A stretch of 24,196 nt of DNA from a virus, in the IMG/VR virus record IMGVR_UViG_3300046777_000654, positions 1 through 24,196 of that record; one strand, written 5' to 3'. A program made the translations under genes and the position numbers. The notes under the pieces are model-generated. The model was not told the origin of the DNA. It saw only the letters and a program-made list of their open reading frames with translations, and made no database searches. This document shows positions 1 through 4,266 of the stretch, piece after piece; positions within the stretch are counted from its first letter, which is position 1; each line of letters begins with the position of its first letter.

Positions 1-18
1 TAATTATCATTTGCATTC

Positions 19-51
19 TAACATCTGCTTAAATTTTAATCACTTGTTAAG
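19..51. repeat. Imperfect 33-bp direct repeat, copy 1
   Basis: Begins TAACATCTGCTTAA and matches the copy at 100-132 at 26 of 33 positions without gaps. A shorter relative of the core (CATTTGC) is also present at 8-14, so there may be three iteron-like units. The copies are 81 bp apart. Function unknown; a protein-binding iteron or a promoter-proximal operator are both possible. Confidence 0.55.
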
Positions 52-52
52 A

Positions 53-58
53 TATAAT
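53..58 (+). promoter_or_regulatory. Possible -10 box
   Basis: Perfect TATAAT inside the 12-base word GATATAATACTT, which is repeated exactly at 332-343. No good -35 box stands 16-18 bp upstream and there is no TG extension, so this is a weak promoter call that rests mainly on the repeated word. Confidence 0.3.
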
Positions 59-99
59 ACTTGAGTAATTTAGTAGGGTATTCATTCCATTCATAAAGA

Positions 100-132
100 T
101 AACATTTGCTTAATTATTAGGCACATGTAAAG
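100..132. repeat. Imperfect 33-bp direct repeat, copy 2
   Basis: Begins TAACATTTGCTTAA and ends CATGTAAAG. It aligns to copy 1 at 19-51 with 7 mismatches. Copy 1 runs directly into a TATAAT box and this copy does not, so the repeats are not simply duplicated promoters. Confidence 0.55.
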
Positions 133-190
133 GGTGACATTGTTGTGGTACACATAACCATAATCACCGGCATATATACCAATCGGCATA

Positions 191-218
191 TTGACAAACT
201 AAAACATTGAATTGTAAA
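191..218 (+). promoter_or_regulatory. Possible sigma70 promoter in leader
   Basis: TTGACA at 191-196 is a perfect -35 box. Sixteen bases later TGTAAA (213-218) is a fair -10 box (4 of 6). It overlaps the TTGTAA half-site cluster, so it could be controlled by whatever binds there. Confidence 0.35.
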
Positions 219-250
219 AAGATTATTGTAATTTACATTACAGAATTACA
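212..250. promoter_or_regulatory. Cluster of TTGTAA/ATTACA half-sites (possible operator)
   Basis: TTGTAA occurs at 212-217 and 226-231, and the inverted form ATTACA at 237-242 and 245-250. The inner pair forms an inverted repeat TGTAAT-N4-ATTACA (227-242). A further palindrome, TTGTACAA, is at 311-318, at the -35 position of the last promoter. The arrangement looks like a regulator-binding array, but the composition is A+T rich and chance is not excluded. Confidence 0.35.
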
Positions 251-310
251 CGGGGTAAATAATCAATAAATTTTATTAATGGATAGATTGTTTTTGATTA
301 AAAAATACAA

Positions 311-339
311 TTGTACAAATGAAAAAATGTTGATATAAT
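311..339 (+). promoter_or_regulatory. Likely early promoter with extended -10
   Basis: TGATATAAT (331-339) is an extended -10 box (TG-n-TATAAT). Seventeen bases upstream lies TTGTAC (311-316), a weak -35 inside the palindrome TTGTACAA. It is the last promoter-like element before the first early gene at 384, leaving a leader of roughly 40 nt. Confidence 0.5.
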
Positions 340-383
340 ACTTCTCAGCAGCAGCAGAAAAACACTATATGAAAGGGTACAAA

Positions 384-566
384 ATGAACGGAAAAGAGTT
401 AAGAAAAGCAGTAAGAAATGCTAAAACAGTGTATGTTTTCAGTGCAGTTATTGAGGAATATATAGAAGTTAAGAAAGGTGATTTTTATTCCTGCTTACTA
501 AAATCTAGCTTAGATTTTGAATTCGACGGGGTAGACTTAAGAGGGGATGAATTGTTCATAGGATAG
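384..566 (+). CDS. Small early protein, 60 aa
   Basis: First gene after the leader. An in-frame ATG exists at 369, but the ATG at 384 is preferred because GAAAGGG (371-377) sits 6 nt upstream of it. The same GAAAGGG-N-AAAATG arrangement introduces the gene at 1176. The protein starts MNGKELRKAV and has a basic N-terminal stretch followed by an acidic C-terminal half with no membrane segment. I recognise no family. Its position next to the early promoter suggests a host-takeover or regulatory role, which is inference only. A strong hairpin at 577-599 follows the stop codon. Confidence 0.65.
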   Translation: MNGKELRKAVRNAKTVYVFSAVIEEYIEVKKGDFYSCLLKSSLDFEFDGVDLRGDELFIG

Positions 567-576
567 AATAACAATT

Positions 577-599
577 AAGCCCTCTCAAAAAGGGGGCTT
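577..599 (+). other. Hairpin after first early gene
   Basis: AAGCCCTCT (577-585) pairs with AGGGGGCTT (591-599) over 9 bp including one G-T pair, with a 5-nt loop CAAAA. No T-run follows, so it is not a textbook intrinsic terminator. It may be an attenuator, an RNase-resistant 3' end or a processing site. Confidence 0.55.
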
Positions 600-633
600 G
601 GTGGTCAGTCTGTTAAATATAGAAAGGGTTATC

Positions 634-711
634 ATGTTAAAAAATATCTTTGAGGGTTTAGTTTTTGTGGTAGCATTTTTAGGTATTATCTTTTTTCTGT
701 TAGTTATTTAA
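634..711 (+). CDS. Tiny single-span membrane protein, 25 aa
   Basis: ATG at 634 follows AGAAAGGG (621-628) at normal spacing. The 25-residue product has MLKNIFEG followed by an uninterrupted hydrophobic stretch (about residues 9-25) rich in Val, Phe, Leu and Ile. It is therefore a predicted one-span inner-membrane microprotein with a short cytosolic N-terminus. Spacing to the next gene (724) is 12 nt, as in the rest of this cluster. No family recognised. Its strong ribosome-binding site and place in the early run are the main support. Confidence 0.5.
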   Translation: MLKNIFEGLVFVVAFLGIIFFLLVI

Positions 712-723
712 TTGGGGGTTATT

Positions 724-885
724 ATGCAATTATACGATTTGACAATACATTTTACTGATGGCTCATATAAAGATGTAGAGAAGTATGCTAACGATGAACA
801 AGAAGCAAAAAGAAAAGCTATCTATTATGAAGATTATGACAAGGTTTCTGTTGTATGCTTTAACGGAATAATTGAATTAGAGTGA
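724..885 (+). CDS. Small early protein, 53 aa
   Basis: ATG at 724 is preceded by GGGGG (714-718). The product starts MQLYDLTIHFTDGSYK, followed by a segment with ANDEQEAKRKA. This beta-strand plus 'A-[DE]-DE-x-x-A' helix plan is shared with the gene at 2103 and loosely with that at 959, and resembles short DpnD/PcfM-like modules found in phages. That resemblance is weak and from memory. Soluble, no Cys motif. Function unknown. Confidence 0.55.
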   Translation: MQLYDLTIHFTDGSYKDVEKYANDEQEAKRKAIYYEDYDKVSVVCFNGIIELE

Positions 886-892
886 CAATTAA

Positions 893-912
893 AAGCCCAC
901 GATCAAGGGCTT
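893..912 (+). other. Intergenic hairpin before a T9 run
   Basis: AAGCCC (893-898) pairs with GGGCTT (907-912) over 6 bp. Nine T residues follow at 935-943 but 22 nt away, too far for a standard intrinsic terminator. GATCA at 901-905 could instead pair with TGATC at 924-928, giving two exclusive folds. Confidence 0.4.
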
Positions 913-958
913 GATGGTTTCTTTGATCATGAAGTTTTTTTTTATAAAGGGGTTTATT

Positions 959-1099
959 ATGTATCACGCTATTGGTTATAATCCATCGACAAAGCATATG
1001 GTGTCTGTTTATTTTAAAGCCGAAAATGATGAGCAAGCATATCATTATATTGTTAATCATTATGACTGTTCACTAACATGGCGATATAATAAAGTTTAA
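959..1099 (+). CDS. Small early protein, 46 aa
   Basis: The frame opens at 911, but the ATG at 959 is the likely start because AAAGGGG lies just before it with the spacing seen at other genes here. The product begins MYHAIGYNPSTKHMVSVYFK and continues AENDEQAYHYIV. It shares the 'strand, then A-x-DEQA helix' plan with its neighbours at 724 and 2103, suggesting a small paralogous set. No enzyme motif. Hairpins flank the gene on both sides (893-912 and 1111-1134). Function unknown. Confidence 0.55.
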   Translation: MYHAIGYNPSTKHMVSVYFKAENDEQAYHYIVNHYDCSLTWRYNKV

Positions 1100-1110
1100 A
1101 TTATCAGTTT

Positions 1111-1134
1111 AAGGGGGTTAGTTTTAGCCCTCTT
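1111..1134 (+). other. Intergenic hairpin
   Basis: AAGGGGG (1111-1117) pairs with CCCTCTT (1128-1134) over 7 bp including one G-T pair. A second weak stem-loop (CGG...CCG, 1138-1153) follows and carries nearly the same loop text (TTA[GA]TTTTAGCC), so the two look like a duplicated element. No T-run. Confidence 0.4.
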
Positions 1135-1175
1135 ATGCGGTTAATTTTAGCCGATACTATACGAAAGGGTTTAAA

Positions 1176-1493
1176 ATGTATCAATCAATTAATTTTGCTA
1201 GTTTTTGTGGCGCTTTCATAAACATGGGGCGAGATAATCAATTCAGCTATGAAGCAAAGAAAATCATTTTTGACTATATAGAAGATTATGAGAGAGATTC
1301 AGGCGAAAATATAGAATTAGATGTTATTGGCATTTGTTGTGACTTTGCTGAAATGACAGAATTAGAATTGCGTCAAAATTATTCTATTGATGATGATGTA
1401 GCTGTCAGTGATTTTTTGGAAGATAACACTGTATTTTTAGGTTTCTTTGATGGTAATGACGGCTTGCCTCATTATGTATTTCAACAATTTTAA
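1176..1493 (+). CDS. Conserved phage hypothetical protein, 105 aa
   Basis: ATG at 1176 stands 7 nt after GAAAGGG (1163-1169). The protein is acidic and soluble, with a central block resembling 'FDYIEDYERDSGENIELDVI' followed by GICCDF and ELRQNY. I recognise this block as a recurring short phage/prophage family in which an acidic helix is followed by an I-x-CCD-x-x-E motif, but I know of no assigned function. The double Cys at about residues 54-55 is characteristic. The end overlaps the out-of-frame start region of the next gene by only a few bases. Confidence 0.65.
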   Translation: MYQSINFASFCGAFINMGRDNQFSYEAKKIIFDYIEDYERDSGENIELDVIGICCDFAEMTELELRQNYSIDDDVAVSDFLEDNTVFLGFFDGNDGLPHYVFQQF

Positions 1494-1506
1494 AAGGGGC
1501 TATAAA

Positions 1507-1743
1507 ATGAAACTTGTAAAAATTGAAGCGTATGAATATCATGAATTAAGCGAGGCGGGAAAGTATAATGCTAGACTTTGGCTTGATGAATGCCCTATTG
1601 ATTATGAAGACGAGCATGGCTCTACTTATAACGAATATCCGAGCGAATGGGATGAAGATACAATTACAGAGCATTGTAAATGGAACGATTATATTTTTAA
1701 CATATACGGAAAACCTATTCACAATTTAATTATAGAGGGGTAA
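1507..1743 (+). CDS. Small early protein, 78 aa
   Basis: The frame is open from 1447, but the ATG at 1507 has AAAAGGGG immediately upstream and starts after the previous stop. The product starts MKLVKIEAYEYHELSEAGKY and continues NARLWLDE. This N-terminal pattern (E-[FY]-x-E-L-x-x-x-A-x-x-x-A) is common in small phage proteins. The C-terminal half is rich in Asp, Glu, Trp and Tyr. No catalytic motif visible. Function unknown. Confidence 0.6.
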   Translation: MKLVKIEAYEYHELSEAGKYNARLWLDECPIDYEDEHGSTYNEYPSEWDEDTITEHCKWNDYIFNIYGKPIHNLIIEG

Positions 1744-1747
1744 AATC

Positions 1748-1873
1748 ATGGGTGAAATACATTTATGGCAGTTTGCTTTGTTGCAACAATTTAGGTATTA
1801 TAATTGCTTGGAAATGGAATATTTAAAAACCGATTATTATGTAAACGAAAGGGGCATATTATGCTTGAATTAA
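1748..1873 (+). CDS. Possible small protein, 41 aa
   Basis: ATG at 1748 follows GAGGGG (1735-1740), and the frame stays open for 41 codons, overlapping the next gene by 13 nt. The product (MGEIHLWQFALLQQ...) has an aromatic/leucine-rich first half. An alternative in another frame is a GTG at 1752 giving a 24-residue peptide ending in a hydrophobic IIIAWKW segment. Which of the two is made, if either, cannot be decided from sequence alone. Confidence 0.3.
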   Translation: MGEIHLWQFALLQQFRYYNCLEMEYLKTDYYVNERGILCLN

Positions 1874-2103
1874 AACCTATGGGGGCAAATAAAACTTTGC
1901 TCATATGTAATGGGATGAAGGTGTTATTTAGCTATAAAACACCGGTGGCTTGTGAAATAGGCTTGCGCTATTATAAAACTAGCTATAAGTTTTCTAAGAC
2001 AACAACAAAGCACATCAATGCTTGGCTTGACGGGGTAAAAGCTGAAGAAAAAGACCAAGAATTTTTCCATGCTTTAGTAATGCGGTTTAATTTGGGGGAA
2101 TAA
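1861..2103 (+). CDS. Conserved phage small protein (SYxTPVA / TTxKHIN family), 80 aa
   Basis: The open frame begins at 1804, but the ATG at 1861 follows GAAAGGGG at ideal distance. The product MLELKPMGANKTLLICNG... carries 'LFSYKTPVA' (about residues 22-30) and 'TTTKHINAWL' (about 47-56). This pair of signatures marks a widespread family of phage proteins of unknown function (from memory, a DUF8033-like family). It is soluble and about the usual length for that group. The stop overlaps the next start as TAATG at 2101-2105, so the two are translationally coupled. Confidence 0.7.
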   Translation: MLELKPMGANKTLLICNGMKVLFSYKTPVACEIGLRYYKTSYKFSKTTTKHINAWLDGVKAEEKDQEFFHALVMRFNLGE

Positions 2104-2285
2104 TGGCTAAATTTATAGTGTTAGCTAGTCAAATGGCTTATTATTCTATCATGGTTGAGGCGGAAGATGAAGACACGGCATTCGAACTAGCAATAGAGAG
2201 TAAAAAGGGCTGGAAAGTATGCGATAAAGCACCAAAACGGTTGCAATTTATTCAAACTGTAAACGATATATTAACAGATGATTAA
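2103..2285 (+). CDS. Small early protein, 60 aa, DpnD/PcfM-like fold plan
   Basis: ATG at 2103 overlaps the preceding stop (TAATG), with GGGGG at 2094-2098 as ribosome-binding site. The product MAKFIVLASQMAYYSIMVEAEDEDTAFELAIE has a strand followed by 'A-[DE]-[DE]-x-x-x-A' and a helix, the plan typical of short DpnD/PcfM-type phage modules. The assignment is weak. It shares the pattern with genes at 724 and 959, suggesting local duplication. Function unknown. Confidence 0.6.
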   Translation: MAKFIVLASQMAYYSIMVEAEDEDTAFELAIESKKGWKVCDKAPKRLQFIQTVNDILTDD

Positions 2286-2313
2286 TTTTAAATTTATTTT
2301 AAGGCAATAGAAA

Positions 2314-2418
2314 ATGAAAAAGACTGTTATTTACTGGCTGTGTGCTGTTGTAACTTTGTGGGCATTTTTTCACATTATAGATATTCTTTTCGATGTACTT
2401 TTACAAGCGAGGATATGA
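2314..2418 (+). CDS. Tiny single-span membrane protein, 34 aa
   Basis: ATG at 2314 follows AAGGCA (2301-2306), a modest ribosome-binding site. MKKTVIYW leads into a hydrophobic segment (about residues 5-28), then a short tail LLQARI. The KK start and single span make it either a small membrane protein or an uncleaved signal anchor. Its 3' end overlaps the start of the next gene (ATGATG at 2415-2420), which suggests coupling. Confidence 0.45.
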   Translation: MKKTVIYWLCAVVTLWAFFHIIDILFDVLLQARI

Positions 2419-2660
2419 TGAAACAAAACAATTTAGGCAAATGTTTTAAATTTACAGAGGCAGATTCTCAACATATAAACCGTGAAGCGTGGGACGAAAG
2501 ACAATTCTCATACAATTCATGGGACGATAGAAACTGGCTCAAAAATGTGTGTTGGAATAGATTTTATTTAGAAAACTTTAAACAAAAGAAAGGTGGCACT
2601 ATGATTGGTTTATTTTTAATTATTGGCATTTTGGCTTTGTACTGGTGGAGTGCAACATAA
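2418..2660 (+). CDS. Small protein with C-terminal membrane helix, 80 aa
   Basis: The frame opens earlier (2340), but that part overlaps the upstream microprotein. GAGGA (2409-2413) supports starting at 2415 or 2418. Residues 1-60 are soluble and rich in Trp, Asn, Asp and Arg. Residues 62-80 (MIGLFLIIGILALYWWSAT) form a membrane helix. An in-frame ATG at 2601 has its own AAAGGTGG site 5 nt upstream, so a 19-residue free transmembrane peptide may be made as well. No family recognised. Confidence 0.5.
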   Translation: MKQNNLGKCFKFTEADSQHINREAWDERQFSYNSWDDRNWLKNVCWNRFYLENFKQKKGGTMIGLFLIIGILALYWWSAT

Positions 2661-2706
2661 TGACAACACTTGCAACTATATTATTGTTTTTTAGGAGTAT
2701 TTTCAA

Positions 2707-2865
2707 ATGTTGCGACATTACAAAGTGACAATATACTTGCACTTAAACGAAGATGACGCTGACTTTATCTTGCCTATGCTAGAGGCTAATTTGCAGGACG
2801 GTGAAGCTGTGGAATATCTGTCAATCGAGGAATGGATACCGAAAGACAAAAATCTATTGTCTTAA
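2707..2865 (+). CDS. Small acidic protein, 52 aa
   Basis: ATG at 2707 is preceded by TAGGAG (2691-2696) at slightly long spacing. The product MLRHYKVTIYLHLNEDDADF begins with a beta-strand and continues with an acidic helix (LPMLEANLQ) and a second acidic strand (EYLSIEEW). The layout again resembles the strand-helix mini-domain of nearby genes. No known motif or membrane segment. Function unknown. Confidence 0.5.
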   Translation: MLRHYKVTIYLHLNEDDADFILPMLEANLQDGEAVEYLSIEEWIPKDKNLLS

Positions 2866-2889
2866 CTTTTAACTTGGAGATTTTTTTAC

Positions 2890-3042
2890 ATGAAAAAATA
2901 TGTTTTTGCTTTACTTTTGTTTTTACCTGTGTTAGCGTATGCTTGCAACATTTACACCACTAGCACAACATACGACGGAAAACTAATTGTATGTACTTGC
3001 ACTGTGTGTGCAAATGGCACTCAAAATTGCGTGTGTACTTAA
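2890..3042 (+). CDS. Secreted Cys-rich peptide, 50 aa
   Basis: ATG at 2890 follows GGAGA (2876-2880) at nearly 10 nt. The first 18 residues, MKKYVFALLLFLPVLAYA, form a clean signal peptide with an AYA cleavage site. The mature peptide starts with Cys19 and is about 32 residues, with six Cys (19, 35, 37, 40, 47, 49), four of them in a CTCTVC...CVC pattern. Cys directly after the cleavage site recalls a lipobox, but Ala at -3 and Tyr at -2 make a lipoprotein doubtful. Small Cys-rich exported peptides of this kind recur in phages, where their function is unknown. A periplasmic action is inferred. Confidence 0.6.
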   Translation: MKKYVFALLLFLPVLAYACNIYTTSTTYDGKLIVCTCTVCANGTQNCVCT

Positions 3043-3056
3043 TAGGAGAATTTAAA

Positions 3057-3317
3057 ATGTTTCATTTAATGGATACAAATCAACTTTTGCGCCTTGCCCG
3101 TGATGTAGATATGGGAGAATATGAACGGGCTTGTGTTGAGAGGTTAGACGATGTTGACAGAAAATTGCAGGAGTTAGACGAAGTTCTCGACAATTTTTAT
3201 CTACATTCTGACCCTAGTTTATTGCAATATGAACTTAATGAAATGCAAGACCAAATAAGAGATTTAAAACAAGAAAATGCAGAATTAAGGGCTGAAATTG
3301 ATAGTTTGAAGGGGTAA
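3057..3317 (+). CDS. Coiled-coil protein, 86 aa
   Basis: TAGGAG (3042-3047) points to the ATG at 3057 rather than the earlier in-frame ATG at 2991, which would run through the signal-peptide gene. The C-terminal two thirds are strongly heptad-like: LDDVDRKLQELDEVLDN and, near the end, MQDQIRDLKQENAELRAEIDSLKG, a dimeric leucine-zipper type coiled coil. The N-terminus MFHLMDTNQLLRLARD could be a small helix. No DNA-binding signature is visible. Function unknown. Confidence 0.6.
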   Translation: MFHLMDTNQLLRLARDVDMGEYERACVERLDDVDRKLQELDEVLDNFYLHSDPSLLQYELNEMQDQIRDLKQENAELRAEIDSLKG

Positions 3318-3321
3318 TAAA

Positions 3322-3504
3322 ATGCACTGTTTAGCTTGTAATTGTGAATTGACGGATACAGAGGCAACACGAAAAGATAGTCATGGGCAATTTTTAGACT
3401 TATGCACATTTTGCTATTATGAAATTAAAAACGATGTTGCTATAAGCAATAATTTTGACTTGAACATTGTTGAGAAACAAGACGATAGTTATAGCGAGGA
3501 ATAA
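3322..3504 (+). CDS. Zinc-ribbon-like small protein, 60 aa
   Basis: ATG at 3322 with GAAGGGG (3308-3314) upstream. The protein has two CxxC pairs: Cys3/Cys6 or Cys6/Cys8 in MHCLACNC, and Cys28/Cys31 in LCTFCYYEI. This is consistent with a single structural zinc site, followed by an acidic tail. Small zinc proteins directly upstream of a primase are common in T7-like phages and may regulate or bind nucleic acid, but nothing here proves it. The stop lies 1 nt before the primase start. Confidence 0.6.
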   Translation: MHCLACNCELTDTEATRKDSHGQFLDLCTFCYYEIKNDVAISNNFDLNIVEKQDDSYSEE

Positions 3505-3505
3505 T

Positions 3506-4189
3506 ATGGCATTTATTCAACATCATCCTTGCCCTAGATGCAACTCAAAAGATAATTTGGCTGAGTATGACAATGGTTTCTTTTGTTTTGGGTGTGGATA
3601 CAAAAACTTAAAGCGTGATTTAAGCCTTTTTAAGCCACGAAATACTGTTAAGGTGAGGGATGATATCCATCTTGATAAAAACTTGCCAAAAACAGCGTTA
3701 AAATGGCTTTTAAAATACAATTTAACTGAAAAAGAGATAGAACAATTCTATTATTCACATGAAAGAGTGATAAATAATGAAACGAGACATTGTAATTTAC
3801 TGGTTTTGTACGCTGATTCTAATTATTGGCTTGCTAGAAATTTGGATGACGGTGCGTATAGCAAATATGTTTCATCCGGTAATAAGCCAATCATCAAATA
3901 TGGCACAGGACAAACACTGGTCTTTGTTGAAGACATAATTTCAGCAATAAAAGTGGGCAGACAATTCACTGCAATACCCATGTTAGGTTCTAAAGTTTCA
4001 CAAGATATGTGGACAGAAGCAAAAAACTATGATAAAGTAATAGTGTGGGGTGATAGAGACAAGGCAACAAGTAATGTAATCTCTTGCAGACGAGCAAGGG
4101 AAGTGTTAGGCAAAGAGGTTAGATGTATTATTACAGAGAAAGACCCAAAAGATTACACTGATTCACAGATATATAATTATATTATTTAA
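3506..4189 (+). CDS. DNA primase (T7 gp4 N-terminal type), 227 aa
   Basis: Synthesises RNA primers for lagging-strand replication. The ATG at 3506 is chosen because GAGGA (3496-3500) precedes it; the frame is open from 3467. An N-terminal zinc ribbon has Cys9, Cys12, Cys27 and Cys30 (CPRC...CFGC). A TOPRIM domain follows, with the glutamate motif FVEDIISAIKVG (Glu142) and the DRD motif at 183-185. It ends after the TOPRIM domain, so it equals only the primase half of T7 gp4; the helicase half is the separate next gene. The last seven codons already lie in an 80-nt pure A/T tract. Confidence 0.85.
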   Translation: MAFIQHHPCPRCNSKDNLAEYDNGFFCFGCGYKNLKRDLSLFKPRNTVKVRDDIHLDKNLPKTALKWLLKYNLTEKEIEQFYYSHERVINNETRHCNLLVLYADSNYWLARNLDDGAYSKYVSSGNKPIIKYGTGQTLVFVEDIISAIKVGRQFTAIPMLGSKVSQDMWTEAKNYDKVIVWGDRDKATSNVISCRRAREVLGKEVRCIITEKDPKDYTDSQIYNYII

Positions 4190-4248
4190 TAATTATTATT
4201 ATTATATATAATTATAATTATTTTATTATATATTATTTTTAAATTATT
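4169..4248. other. 80-nt uninterrupted A/T tract (possible origin element)
   Basis: Every base from 4169 to 4248 is A or T. It begins within the end of the primase gene and fills the gap before the helicase. No gene fits in it. An intrinsically melted region between primase and helicase is a good candidate for a replication origin or DNA-unwinding element. T7's primary origin is likewise an A/T-rich intergenic block, though elsewhere in the genome. Confidence 0.5.
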
Positions 4249-4266
4249 GTAAAGGATTTTTTAATA

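Larger units (their letters stand above)
1..383. other. Noncoding leader with repeats and promoter boxes
   Basis: No convincing gene lies here. The stretch is A+T rich and holds an imperfect direct repeat (19-51 and 100-132), a 12-base word GATATAATACTT present at 51-62 and 332-343, a perfect TTGACA box at 191-196, and half-sites TTGTAA/ATTACA at 212-217, 226-231, 237-242 and 245-250. It precedes the early small-gene cluster, so it is probably the early promoter/regulatory region. It could also be near a genome end or an origin, which the sequence alone does not settle. Confidence 0.6.

Noticed and set aside
2660-2728. 22-aa hydrophobic frame starting at the stop of 2418-2660
   Set aside because: Overlaps the next gene and its ribosome-binding site; hydrophobic composition alone is weak evidence.
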